A DNA stretch of 64,000 nt from Xestospongia muta (taxonomy: Eukaryota > Porifera > Demospongiae > Haplosclerida > Petrosiidae): assembly GCA_963693285.1 (NCBI GenBank), contig OY848918.1, forward strand, positions 5,461,876 through 5,525,875, in the 5' to 3' direction. Positions 24,740-37,259 of the stretch are shown piece by piece. Under the pieces are notes generated by a model. The model was not told the origin of the DNA. It did not search any database and saw only the letters and a list, made by a program, of their open reading frames with translations. The translations under genes and the position numbers were made by a program. Positions within the stretch are counted from its first letter, which is position 1. The number at the start of each line of letters is the position of its first letter.

Positions 24740-25605
24740 CAGTGATTACATTTATATTATCATTGTCCATCCTGTAACAGTTAGTGCACACATCTGGTGT
24801 GACATTATGTTATATTGTTACTATATGTGTGAATCAATCTTTAATCACTTTTTAACCCAATAAACATCTTTATAATCACAGCTCTTTAAGAAGTTGTTGT
24901 GGTATCACACACACACACACACACACATACAAAAAACAAATTCATTGATTAGTAAAGGTTATCTCTCTAGTTATGTATTGAAGTATATTTTGAGGAAAGG
25001 AACTGAACTATCAACCAGTTTGTACAACTCTTGTCTATTCTGTAAAGTAACTGTTGACTTCTAATATATCTTCTCATTGTGAGTGAATGGTGTGTAATAA
25101 CAACTTACAGATGTCTGAGTAGATGATAAGCTAAATAAACTTAGAAAAAGTTTAAACATTTTACTTAGTCATATTGAGTTGCTATCATAATTATTGTGAC
25201 AATATGATCTCAACTTTAGGTTACACATAAGAACCATATTTTATCTCTGACCATACTACTAGCAGCTATGTAAATTGATATCAGAAAGATGTAATAATAA
25301 TGTTATACTATAGCCATATCCAAGAAATAATACTATTACTCATATGATACTATTAGGAGCCAACTGTAATATTTACATAATATACACCTCTCTGATTAGT
25401 AATAAAGGCCAAAACAGTGTCTTACATGGAAACATGATAGATAAGATAACCACATTCATGTTATCATTAGTCATGTACATATCATGTACTCATGTATACC
25501 TAATATGTAGATAATACAGCTGTATTTGTACTATGTATTATAAGTGTCTTTTGGCTGCTGACTAACCTGTTGTCATATTAGAAACATCTGAATAGACCAG
25601 TAGTT
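24740..25605. other. No gene; exon relic and AC microsatellite
   Basis: An AC repeat lies at about 24908-24929, and a broken relic of the unrecognised 8715-9065 exon group at about 25010-25110 on the minus strand. Nothing else is supported. Confidence 0.4.
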
Positions 25606-25609
25606 CAAC

Positions 25610-26110
25610 AAGTACCCATCCCTTCAGTACTAATCAACTTGTTCCTGTGTCATTTAAAATTTTGACCATTAGAGGGGTCTTGTAATCCTATAACATAGAG
25701 ACATCTACTGACTGTCAAGTGATGGATGATATAATTATGACTTATCGTGTTCCATTAATAGAAAGTGTAGAATACATAGGTGGTATAGGTATTGAAGTAT
25801 GAGAATGAGGATTTTAGTATGATCATTAAGTTAGGTAGTAACATGTACATTATGATTAAGTCTGGCATATTCCTCATTAGATGGTCCATTTACTAAATAT
25901 CATAAAAACAAATGATAAATCAACTATTAAGGTCAGTAAACTTTACCATATAGTAGATATTATGTTATATTTATTATAATAGATTTCACTATAAAGATCT
26001 AGTTACTTACGTTGTTCCACATGTAACTACTGCCCTAGCACTAACTCTGCCTGAACTAGACAATATTGAAAAGAACCATCATGTTATCACAGTGCAAAAG
26101 TGCGAGCTTA
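25610..26110. pseudogene. PhyH exon 3 (-), Tyr tail (-) and Death exon (+) unit
   Basis: About 25700-25610 is a minus-strand PhyH exon 3 relic. About 25915-25760 is a minus-strand Tyr-tail fragment. From about 25915 a plus-strand exon end and then a truncated Death exon follow (from about 25983: D-L-V-T-Y-V, then L-T-L-P-E-L-D-N-I). This is the mirror image of 1219-1870, with the same internal inversion, so both derive from one rearranged ancestor. Confidence 0.6.
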
Positions 26111-26345
26111 TATGTTGTGATTGCTATTGTTATGACATAACTAATCCAATTCATACCATTCTTATCCCACCCAATATATACGGTATATTTCACCCAATAT
26201 ACATGGTATATTCCACCCAGTATGTACGTACATTCTCCGGAAACTAGTTGTCATGAATGTATGATATAAAGAAAGCAAGCGCTACTATTAAAGCCAGATA
26301 ATATTTCAAACTTAGAGAAATTTGAGCCAGATAAAATAACAAGCC

Positions 26346-27520
26346 TCATCATGAATACAAGTCAAAGGTAAATTATATCTTATCTCATATGTAGACAATT
26401 GTATTGTTTTTTAGATTATCAACAATTGTGTTATTGATACTGCTTTTTGGTGTCTCACCTGTCGGAGATTCTAGTTAGTGATTAATTGTTATACAATTAG
26501 TTAAAAAAGAAAAAGCCTCAGTGCACTAAGCAAGAGTAATATTATGTTGTGTGTCCAGACTAGTAAAGTCTTCCAGTAGTTTGTTGTAACTGTTGACACA
26601 CATCATAACAATTAGAATTTATCACAGATGCTATACACTCTCCAAAACAATCCAATTATTACAATTATAATATTGTTTCCATTAGGTACATTCAAGAATC
26701 AAGCACAGCAATGTAATATTGGCAAGTTTTAATTACATAATATATATTTTGTTATTATCATGAGCTCTCTTAACAGATATTGCGACTAAATTGATTTCAT
26801 TAGTTACTATTGTTACTGCTCTAATTGTCTTTGTTAGTATATTTGTCAGCAGAAAATGTAAGTTTGATATTATAATGATTGTAATATGTTTTATAACTTT
26901 ATTATATAATAGGTAGATCATAAGACAATGGGAGTAACTGGAATGTAACAAAATGAGGCTGATAAGAAATACAATGACATTTATAACATCAGTTAATATT
27001 ACAATACACTAAATCATTTTTTAAAGAAATTTGTTTAGTATGCTTTGATTTCATTACAAATTTGATAATTACCAACACCTCAACCACAATCAACAATTAA
27101 CAATCAATTGATCAACTACACCAACCAATATGACTTCATCATCTGATGGGCATATCTCAGCTCATAATCTACATTCCATATTACCATATAGTACAGTAAT
27201 ATATGAGACACCGATAATGGGTTATAAGTGATGTCTTTGTAGACCCAGCCCAGATTCTATTTTCTATTCTACAGTCCTGTATAATACAGTAGTACACCAA
27301 TAATGGAACAATATAGTTTAGTACAACAATATCAGTCTCCATATTTAGTAAATGAATCGTCTAATGAAGAATATACCAGACTTAATCATAATGTACATGT
27401 CATATGGAGCACCAAAGTTTATTATCGTACTCAACATCCTCATTCTCATACTTCAACACCTATTCCACCTATGTATTCTATACTACCTACTAATGATCAC
27501 ATGACAAATTATATATCATG
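26346..27520 (+). pseudogene. Signal peptide-TM-Tyr-tail fragment, second copy
   Basis: A first exon at 26352 encodes M-N-T-S-Q-R. After a 46-bp GT-AG intron the next exon reads L-S-T-I-V-L-L-I-L-L-F-G-V-S-P-V-G-D-S, a good signal peptide. An exon at about 26778-26862 encodes a TM helix (L-V-T-I-V-T-A-L-I-V-F-V) and F-V-S-R-K. The Tyr tail begins at about 27130 (M-T-S-S-S-D-G), has the same TGA after G-Y-K as its two relatives, and continues at 27303-27521 with Y-S-L-V and Y-T-R-L. No extracellular domain is present. Upstream at 26155-26230 are about three imperfect copies of a CACCCAATATATACGGTATA-like unit, also found near the inverted copy at 1070-1100. Confidence 0.5.
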
Positions 27521-27529
27521 AATAGTAAC

Positions 27530-29090
27530 TGTGTTAACTCTACTATAGTGTGTTATTGTTTGTATTACATGTTGTTTTTTACTTGTGCACAGGTTTCGTT
27601 AGTTTTTATAGCTTTATAAAAATATATATTTTGTGACAAGCAAACATTAAAATAATAACACTTTACCAGCTGTAAATGAACTTCCATCAACCTGGTATAA
27701 TTAGCAGTACAAATACACACTAACTGTATTACCATATTGTATACTACATGTTAATTAAGGTGTGTATATATGTATCTTCTTCATGAATATTCTTATCCTT
27801 GTTGTCATCCTTGTCTTTCCTATCATGAGTTAACTTATAATTCATCATTAGACAGTCATGTGACTTAAACCAATATATATTTTAGTATGATAATGACTTT
27901 ATTCAATATATAGTATAAGTGAATATGATTTGAGTCGTATTGAATTATGTTCAAGGATACACATATTAACGGTACATCACACATAGATTGTATTAATGGT
28001 TGAAAATTACACATAAGTCATGTCTCTTTTCAAGAAGTAATTGGAATCATTTGTCAAATTTCATTTACCTAAATGAGATAGCATTAGTTGAACACGTGAC
28101 ATTATTATCTTTTTAAATGATACAACAATGTTCTAATGGTGTGTAACAACTTACTAATGATGATCTGAAATAACAATAAACTCCACACCTTATTTCAAAG
28201 AACCACTAATAAATCAAGTTGTCATAAAATAATAGAGTTTATGTTATGATGTTATTATATGAAGTTGTAAACATGGCCTCTTTATATCTTTAGCTAATCA
28301 GATTATAAACAACTGTGTAATAGATCTGGTAGACCAAACCTCAAAAAAGGATGTACATTATTAATTTATAGTCACAATAACAAGTACTCTATACTAGAAA
28401 TGTACATACTATTAATATATACTAACTAATACAACATAATACAACATAATAAGTACAATACTCTTATATACAGGTAAGGTGTATGTATATTGCAGTAATT
28501 AACCGTATTAATACACAATAACAAGTACTTTATACTAGAAATGCACATACCATTAATATTACTGACTATTAGAACATAATACAACATAATTGGGGTCATG
28601 TATATTGTAAGAGTAAATTTGGTCACCTGCCCATCTGTCTTGCTAAAATTTAAGCTCTATAGTTTTGATAAACTGTACATATTTTTTATGTAGCCTTTTA
28701 GAAATGAAAGATAATGTTTAAGACTATTACATAAAAATCTTTAAACTCATTTTTCATATTTTCTTAAACCATATATACTGTCCAGGAGGTTGGTGAAATT
28801 AAATACTTCCATTACAATAGGAACTGCGTCTCGGACAAGTTCAGTAACTCATTAAATATTGGTTGCTTTTTAATAGCTGTATTAGACCAAGATGAAATGT
28901 TTGAGTAATTGTGAGTGAAAGATAAGTGTATATAATGCATTATATTAATAATAACTATTAATAACTATTAGTACTAGTAATTAGAAATTAATAGATTATT
29001 ATAATTGCTTCAATGTCGGTTCTTTAAAATTTTGTACCTTTATATAACTATGCTTTTAAAAAGTTTGAGTTATAACTTATCAACATCAAA
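27530..29090. other. No gene recognised
   Basis: Contains a weak relic of the 8715-9065 exon group at about 28020-28080 and a tandem pair of similar segments around 28376-28600 (each with ACAAGTACT...ATACTAGAAATG). The minus-strand 28426-28626 open stretch runs across that repeat and has no domain. Confidence 0.4.
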
Positions 29091-29095
29091 TTAAA

Positions 29096-29560
29096 GTGTT
29101 TCTTTATGCTCTCTCATATTTTGGCTGGAGTTTAATTCAGCCTATTACTGTGTTCACACTAGCCAGTACTGTGTACATACCAACATACCACCATCCACCA
29201 TACCACAATTCACCATACTACCATCCACCATACCACCATCCACCATACCACCATCCACCATACCACAATGCACCATACTACCATCCACCATACCGCCATC
29301 CACCATACCTCCATCCACCATACCTCCATCCACCATACTACCATCCACCATACTACCATCCACCATACTACCATCCAACATACCACCATACCTCTATCTC
29401 CTCCATCCACCATACCATTGTTGAGGAGGCCTTACCATTGTTAAATGTTGGTGATATACAACATGTGAAATACAATATAGACATAACTCAATACATTGTA
29501 ATATTATTAACATTTGGAGTGACCATATCAATACTCATGATAATAGAATATCTTACATAG
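29096..29560 (+). CDS. His/Tyr/Pro repeat ORF with C-terminal hydrophobic helix
   Basis: Open for 154 codons; it starts at GTG, so an upstream exon or no gene at all is likely. Residues about 30-100 are a run of five-residue H-P-P-Y-H/Y units encoded by a 15-bp minisatellite (CCACCATACCACCAT). The last about 25 residues form a TM-like helix (Y-I-V-I-L-L-T-F-G-V-T-I-S-I-L-M). Because the repeat is a multiple of three it is open in other frames too, so openness alone is weak evidence. The open, non-repetitive flanks (about 30 and 50 codons) are the better argument. Function unknown. Confidence 0.3.
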   Translation: MFLYALSYFGWSLIQPITVFTLASTVYIPTYHHPPYHNSPYYHPPYHHPPYHHPPYHNAPYYHPPYRHPPYLHPPYLHPPYYHPPYYHPPYYHPTYHHTSISSIHHTIVEEALPLLNVGDIQHVKYNIDITQYIVILLTFGVTISILMIIEYLT

Positions 29561-29593
29561 TGATTACTAGTTTATATGTACATAACACAATTG

Positions 29594-29596
<3 letters not shown>

Positions 29597-29646
<50 letters not shown>
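29597..29646. repeat. TA dinucleotide microsatellite
   Basis: About 24 uninterrupted TA units. Confidence 0.95.
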
Positions 29647-29649
<3 letters not shown>

Positions 29650-30260
29650 CAATCAAACAATCTGACTAAATTGCTAATCTAACTTTCATTTCTGACCACA
29701 TTACATACACATGAGTAAATCTAATAGTCTAAAGCTTTATAGACAAAAATAAGAAGGGGCTGGTCTTGACACACACTCCCACAAATTGCTGTAATGCTAG
29801 GGTAGCTTTGAGATCTATCTTACATGAGGTCCAGGGAGTGGTCCACATAGACATCAGAGTATGAGGTTGTGTAAAGGGAGGACTTCTACTAGCTATCTAT
29901 CAAGACATTTTACATTGACTAGGAGGTCTTTGTAGGCTCTAGTGATTGTATATGCTAAGGTTGCAGCTAGTGCCCTCTATAGTCAGAGTGGAGTAAAGCT
30001 ACGTCTAGTTCTGGGTATAGCCTAAAGAATGTTATAGGATATAGTAATAGCATAGGTAGTCATATTGATGACATAATAGCACTTCACGTGTGCCACCTGG
30101 AATATTACATATATGCCCTCAATATTATACATTTATGATAAAGGTTATTGTCCTGATTATACAATTATACAATACATCCAGCTTGTAATAAGGTTAAAGG
30201 TCAAAGGTCAACAATTCAGTATTAAAAATATTCATAGCAAATATGTTAATTATTTTAATA
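29650..30260. other. Intergenic between repeat ORF and PhyH 3' end
   Basis: No gene. 30113-30295 is open by chance across the PhyH terminal exon. The segment from about 30150 is shared with 15840-15990 and 20270-20350. Confidence 0.45.
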
Positions 30261-33200
30261 TTAGTTTTTATCAGTCCAGCTTGGATCAAAGATAAGAGGG
30301 AAAAATTGTCCTTCCATTTTTTGTCCCTATAAAAATACACATACAATATATTATGTAATAACATCAGTGATATATCACAATGATATTGGGAAGTGATCTA
30401 GTAATCAGTAGATAGAATGACTAGCTATCTCTCCTTTGTGTTTATTAAAATAGATAGTCATTAAATTTGATTTAAGGATAATGTTTATCTTGGAGACTGC
30501 TACATGTAAGGTTACAAGATTTGGGTCAGTTTTGTCAATATAAAGTACATACAATGACTGTCATTAATTGGATACTAGTATTTTGATAACTACAACATGC
30601 ACTAGTATATACATCAGTACCAACTATGATCTTATAAACATACTCCTGTCACCTGACTGAAGTGTTCCAGATCAGTCTTCCTATTATAATAATGTTATAC
30701 CTTTTTAATAATAGGTACTCCATTTAACAAACACTCATTTGTATTAGAACAGACACCATCAGCAAAATAGTTTACAACACAAGCTCTTCTTGGTCTGTCT
30801 GATCTGTAGTAGTTAGTACATATTATTATAATTAGTAGATGTAGTACTTACTTGTTAGCATATGAACCATGTACCATAAGAGGATGGTGAAAACTAACAT
30901 GTCCTTTCTTTAAACCAGATGGAACAGGTTTGAACTGAGATAACTCATCATCAGTTAATATCTAATAATAGATAGTATGGCTATTAATAGTGTTGTGTTC
31001 TATATATAGTATCATGTCTATATATAGTATTGTGTAATAGTATCATGTACTATAAATAGTATGTTCTATTAATATTATTGTGTTTTATAAAATTAATAAT
31101 ACTGTTTGTAATATTGTTTTAGACCACAAATTCATTTTTATGTTATTATATTGTTATATGTGACTATTAAAGATGTCAAATATAATTAAACTACATGTAT
31201 ACAATAAATACACTCACTATAACTAATGATTGTCTATATTGTGACTATAATAATAAACAAACAAAACCATTGTCTCCTTTAAAGTTTTTATCTACTCTAC
31301 TATTGTTCTTTGTTATAACTTATATTAGTACCATATTTAAGATAATATTTTATTAATTATAATTTTATTAAATTACAGTTTAATTATGTCATCTAATAAA
31401 GTATCATGTGGTGTGTATTATAGATACCTTTTTAATGGACTCCATATCCCCAAATGAGGCATCAGTTATTGGGAGTGGTTTATTATTTCTATGCCATCTA
31501 ATAATAAGACATTATAATAATAGGATTTACTAATAATATACTGACCTGTGTGATCCAGGTATAAAATGTAAACCACCAATCTCAGGAGTCTGATCATCCA
31601 ATGCAATATGTACCTATAGCAACAGTAATAACATGTATCTATGGTAACAGCAATAATAATATGTATCTATGGTAATAGAAATAATATATAGATAGTAATA
31701 TACAATAAATCTATTATTTATTTAGCATGTCTAAACTGAGCAAGTACCTGAGCCTCCAATCTTATAGCTTTTATTCTAATGTTCTATATATAGCCAATGT
31801 TCTATTATGTAGCCAATGTTCTATGTATAGCCAATGTTCTATATATAGACAATGTTCTATATATAGCCAATGTTCTATATATAGCCAATGTTCTATTATG
31901 TAGCCAATGTTTTATATATAGCCAATGTTATATTATGTACCAATGTTCTATATATAGACAATGTTCTATTATATAGCCAATGTTCTATTTATAGCCAATG
32001 TTCTATATATAGCCAATGTTCTATTATGTAGCCAATGTTTTAAATCATTCCATAAAGTCTACTATTAATTATGTGTACTAAATTCAGTCATTTAACAACT
32101 ATAATAAGTTAATAACAAATACTAAAATTAATATTTACTAAAAATTTAAATAATGATAAATTAATAGTACACATTGATGACTCAATTCACTTACTGTAAT
32201 ATGTTTCATTGGTGTAGTACGTGTCCAGTAACTATAGTCTTGATGCCTAGAGTGGTAGGTAGAGAGGATTTAATCTTGTGTCATTGTACTTACTAACCAG
32301 GCCACAACTCCACCATGTCTAGGAGGTTTTGAGAACAGCTGATCATGCCAAAGTCGAATGGCAACTTGTTCTTTACTTGGATCAGTTAATTGAGATGCTG
32401 GAACCTGTACTTATAAATTAATGACAAGATATATTTAATGATAGGTTCACTTACAGCAATGTCTGGTTTAAAACAGATATCATGAAATGCTTTGGTAATC
32501 CTCCATTGACCAAGTGCATGTAGGAGAACATTGTCTGATTGTCCACTTTGATTACGATGAAACTCATAAAAGAGACCATGTCCAGGATGTAGTACATCCT
32601 CATTCTAAATTAATAGATATTAATTATATAATAATTGAACATCATTAGTGATATGGAATCTGTTTGAAACTATAATGTACTACTTCAATGATTTGAGATT
32701 TTAAAGTCTCAATTGACTTTAGTGATAATTACAAGTATTCTTTTCTGTTATAGTCTTATTCTTTAAGAGTTGAACTTATCATTCTCTCTCTCTCTCTCTC
32801 TCTCTCTCATACAAACACAGAGAGAGTGATGAGTCAGTCATCAAGAAGGTACATATATTTCTATTCCTATATCATTTGATCCAAGACAAACTGATCAAAT
32901 TAATTACATAATTTCAATTGATACAGCTGGAAATTATGATCATTATATAAATATATAGGAGATAATATAAATGTCAATTGAAGTATCAAATTATCTTTCA
33001 TACAAATAGTAATTAGTATCAATATTGACCCACTCACTAAAAAGAGTTGATAATCTTTCAATAGAAGATCACATTCCTCATCAGACAGTACATGGATACC
33101 AGATAAGTAGCCGTCCCTCCAGTATTGATCAATTTGTTCCTGTGTCAGTTGAAATTTTGACCACTCTGAGGGGTCCTGTAATCATATAACATAAGGAGAG

Positions 33201-33457
33201 ACGTATAGTGATCTCTACTTACTTGTATTACATCACAGAGACAACCTAATGGATGATGTTCTAGTGATAGATCATGAAAGTCATCAGGTACAGCAACAGA
33301 GACATGTCCTTTCCTGTGCTCCTCATTAATATACATTAACTTATCCTCTTCATTGTCTTCTGTTAGCTTCTAGAGTGAAAGAGGAGATATATGGACTGCC
33401 ATTTACCATTGATATGATTATACAAACCTGTTTCTTTGTTGCTGGGCTTTCAGTCAT
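30261..33457 (-). CDS. Phytanoyl-CoA dioxygenase (PhyH) family protein
   Basis: Eleven exons join in frame on the minus strand: 33457-33428, 33369-33223, 33175-33038, 32604-32455, 32404-32298, 32246-32195, 31613-31546, 31497-31428, 30961-30852, 30803-30701, 30326-30261, giving 346 residues, a normal length for this family. PhyH proteins are Fe(II)/2-oxoglutarate oxygenases. The HxD iron motif is W-H-Q-D across exons 5/6, and a distal His lies in [10 protein letters not shown]. Other family hallmarks are [36 protein letters not shown] and D-R-P-R-R-A. It starts [10 protein letters not shown] with no obvious targeting signal; no PTS1-like C-terminus is seen (it ends W-T-D-K-N). The substrate cannot be told; some family members act on substrates other than phytanoyl-CoA. 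It is the source of many exon relics in the window. Confidence 0.88.
31773..32040. repeat. 18-bp minisatellite in a PhyH intron
   Basis: About fourteen imperfect copies of GCCAATGTTCTATATATA, alternating with TATTATGTA variants, between PhyH exons 6 and 7. Confidence 0.85.
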
Positions 33458-34391
33458 CTCCAGTATTCAGCCACACCCTTCTTTCCAAAAGGCGTGACGG
33501 TTAATAATAATTAGATATGAATTTATTTATATTATAAGTGCTCTGGTATTATAAAATAATTAAACTATACACTTATATTTTGTATATATATAACAGCACA
33601 GAGAGATATCAATAATATTATTGCTAATAGAGATACTAAGTAGCAAGAGCAAATAAAGTGGCTCTACTATTACTAAAATAAATATATTCATCTAATGAAC
33701 TATGTGTCACTTGTGGTCTGCTGAGTCATGGTTTGATTATGGAGAGTCATTTCAAGATGTGTTGTTAAAGTTGTTAGTTATAATTAAAAGCTCTGAGTGC
33801 TCATTGATTATTGATTAGTCTATATCTTAAATTGAAGATTCTAAATAAATTGCAGTATTGAAGGCAGTGGCAGTTGTACTACACAGGAAGTTGATGTACT
33901 CAATCAGAAATTAATACCATAGCTTAGACCCTATATCATAAACATTAGAACCTAACTGTAATAATTTTGCACTACTGTTTGCACTTTCTGTGTCATACTA
34001 ATAGCTACTACAATGTATATGAATAAACTATCATATCACCTGTAGTGATAATTCTATTTAATAACATCACATTTAACTGCTTGCAATGACAAAGCATTAA
34101 AGTTATTGTTATATACATCACATCATCTATATAGTTTAATATATACATATAATATGTGACAGTTACTTGTACAAATGGAAAAATACAAAGCTGTGTTTAA
34201 CATGTGTTAAAATGATTCACACTTTGGTAATATTTGGGACGTTAATAACAGAAAACATGAAATGGAAAGTGCAAGGATATAGTCACTGTTAGAAAAATTA
34301 TTTTAATTTGCTTATTAAACAAATTAGCCACACCCATTCAGCACACTATATATAAACAGCTGCCTGATTTTTGAACCATATACAGTTCAAG
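33458..34391. other. Divergent intergenic region between PhyH and R3
   Basis: About 930 bp separating the two start codons. Possible shared promoter space; no ORF recognised. A TATA box for R3 is near its right end. Confidence 0.45.
34347..34355 (+). promoter_or_regulatory. TATA box of R3
   Basis: TATATATAAA-type element about 40 bp upstream of the R3 start codon at 34392. Confidence 0.45.
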
Positions 34392-37059
34392 ATGAGAAAG
34401 TAAGAGATTGTTATTTATATATATTAATTATGATGTTAATTTAAAGTACTATATTTGTGACAACATTATTCTTTCTTCATGTTGGTAAGTGTATATTATA
34501 TATATAACTGATTATATTGAGTCAAATCCTGCTATATATGAGGGTTTGACTCACTAGACTAGGTAACTCTTATTTCAGTGTTCTTGTAGTAGCTGCAGCT
34601 GGTATCTTCACTATTGTACCAGAGACACAATATGTCTACCTCAATCATAATGTGACATTTGAATGTGCTACTAACTTAACTGGATATACTCTAACATTTG
34701 CCTATGATGGATCTGTAGATGTAACATTTAAGAAAACTAATCTACCTGATGGTGGTATAAAAGTCACAACAACCTTCATTGTAACTCATACACTCAATGG
34801 TACTAGAGTAAAATGCCATGCTGATGATGATATTAATCAATTTATATCTACTAGCACTTCAAAAGTATACGCTTATGCTCAAGGTTTGTATATGTTAAGA
34901 TTATATATATTAATATCTTAATACAAACCAGGTCCTCCTAAAGCTGTCTCTGATCTCCAAGGATATCAGTTAGATCATTGTTGTATTATCTTCTCCTGGT
35001 CTCCTCCATTCACATTAGGACAGTTAAGTGTGTGGTATCAAGTGACATTAAGTGTAGGAGAAAAAGTGATGTCAACAAAAGTAATCTATATTACTAACTA
35101 CACTTATTGTCCTATTGACCTAACTAATGGAGAATATAGACTTAATATTACTACAATCAATGGAGCAGGGACTGGAATATGGAACAGTAACACTACAATG
35201 TTTAAAACAGGTAATGTGTATCAGATAGTTCAGTTAATAATAATAGATTTATTTATAGTTCGTAAACCATTGAGTAATATAGTAATATTATGGTGATTTG
35301 ACATGTTATAATAACTAATTAATATTACATTCAGATTCAATTACTTCATCCTACTTTGACCTTATACTCTGACCTGTACATAATAGTGTTAAAAGCAAGA
35401 TGACATACAAGTATATTGTTTATTTTCTATTCACAGTTCATACACTAAATGTCTTTTACTACAATCACATGACTTACCAGCAAAATAACAAGTGGACCTA
35501 TTACTTTAATATACCAGTAAGTGATCATGTGATCTGTTGATATATCACATGACATACTCTCTTACAGTCCACTCAACTCTGTACTCAACCTATTATGAAT
35601 TCAACAGTGATGAACTGTAATTTAAAGAACTCTTCTGATTGTTATAACAGTACTAATGTTACTATTATCACTGACTCTAATGGATATAAGACTATAATAT
35701 CAGTAATTGATCTTCCTCCTAAAGAGAAGTTCAATACATTTGTATACTTACAATATAAGAGTGGACAGACATTTCAAACTACTCCAGTTGTTACCAGTAA
35801 GTATATTGTATGTGTTTGTATATATTATTTATAGTTGTTTAAAGGTACTCATGATCTACAAGAAATCACTGTTTGGAATACTTCAGATGATGTCATGTGT
35901 CTTCAATTTAAGTTAGTTCATGGCAGACAAATAACTGAAATATATCTAGATATGAGAAGTGGAGATAAACATCATAATCTGGTTGTGACTAACATGACAC
36001 ATTCCCACTTTGATCAATGTTTCAATGGTATACCTCCTGGTAATTGGACATTATATGCATGTGATGGAGTCCTACCTAATGTCAATGATACGTGTTCTAA
36101 TCCAGCTGTTATATTAACTGATATTAGTATCACTGGCAGAATATTTATAGAACCTTCTATGTCATCTACTACTATAACTAAGGTTTCATATTATACTATT
36201 CAGAAGTCTAGTTCACCAGGTTAGTTAAGAAAATAAACATTTAATATTAAAGAATAGTTTATGATATAATAATGTTATATCCAGTCTCATTTATAGTTAT
36301 TGTGAGTATATCACCTCCTGTTATAAAGACTGAAAACAATAACTGGAATGTGACAGGAATTGCTCTTGGAACAATTAGTGCAATTATTATTGTCATTTTT
36401 ATTGGTAAAAATTACTACTACTAATAATTCTAATGTTAATAATTATTAATCATATATAGTGTCACTTACATTTATCATTGGTGTGTTTATAAAAAGGAAT
36501 TCAAGAAGTAAGATTGTAACATCTACTGATAATAATAATAATGATGCAAATATTATCATACTTTAGAACAAAGTGTGCTGTCTTCAAATGACCTCAATGA
36601 ACCCAGATATTGTACAATACATCAATACAATACTCAGGAAAGTTCTAACTCCTCTGACTCAAATAATTCAGCACAATTAACAGAAATTGTCACAAATAAT
36701 CAAGATAAAAATATAACATCTGATGATTCTTCTCCTATTACTACTGATATGGTATTAATGATTAATGCTATCATCTAATATGTTAATAATGATTAATGTT
36801 ATCATCTAATATTTCAACCTCAGGGACCACAGATAAAGAGTTCTTTTACTAGTAATCTGATACCAGCACCTGTAGAAAATGGTTCTCATAAGGTACATTA
36901 ATGTTTGTATTGTGAGTGTATGTTATCAACTATACTCTATTACAATAGTCTCTGTCACCAGCTGTAGTATATATTGAAGTTGAAGAAGTAAGAAAAAGAC
37001 CAAATCCAGCTGCTGGACTACAATCTGAAGTCCAATATTCTAAAATTACATTCCAATAA
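34392..37059 (+). CDS. R3: Ig/FN3 receptor with tandem ITIM-like tail
   Basis: Twelve exons join in frame: 34392-34399, 34447-34484, 34599-34883, 34932-35210, 35437-35516, 35568-35796, 35845-36219, 36297-36404, 36460-36507, 36567-36751, 36824-36892, 36949-37059, giving 604 residues. Order: signal peptide (1-15), Ig-like (16-110; V-T-F-E-C and V-K-C-H), FN3-like (110-203; C-C-I-I-F-S-W-S-P-P), two membrane-proximal blocks (to 431; C-D-G, S-N-P-A-V-I-L), and TM (about 449-478) followed by K-R-N. The tail is Ser/Asn-rich and has V-V-Y-I-E-V at 36964-36981 and V-Q-Y-S-K-I at 37030-37047, both fitting the ITIM pattern, with the tyrosines 22 residues apart. The paralogue R8 reads CAA where R3 has its TAA stop, two codons after the second motif. 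The Death-domain exon downstream has lost its first two thirds. R3 thus ends as a Death-less form. Confidence 0.75.
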
Positions 37060-37111
37060 TGTAAGATACATATATTAATTAATATTTATAAGATTACTTG
37101 ATTTTTAACAG

Positions 37112-37234
37112 AACCCTCACAAAGACAAACCATTTACTTGGAGTACTCTTCTTAAAGTAATGAGATCTATTAAAGTTGGAGAGAACTCTTTTGCAAATGA
37201 ACTCCAGGAACAACTTTATCAATGTGTCAAATAA
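37112..37234 (+). pseudogene. Remnant of R3 Death-domain exon
   Basis: Reads N-P-H-K-D-K-P-F-T-W and then L-R/K-S-I-K-V-G-E-N-S-F-A-N-E-L-Q-E-Q, the C-terminal third of the Death domain that is intact in R8. The intron AG joins directly at the point where homologues have E-Q-N-P-H, so an internal deletion removed the front of the domain. It lies after the R3 stop. Confidence 0.75.
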
Positions 37235-37259
37235 CTATATAGAATTTTGGATGTTTTTT

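Noticed and set aside
29154..29413. Minus-strand M-V-D-G-G repeat ORFs
   Set aside because: Antisense shadows of the 15-bp minisatellite; a repeat length divisible by three keeps all frames open.
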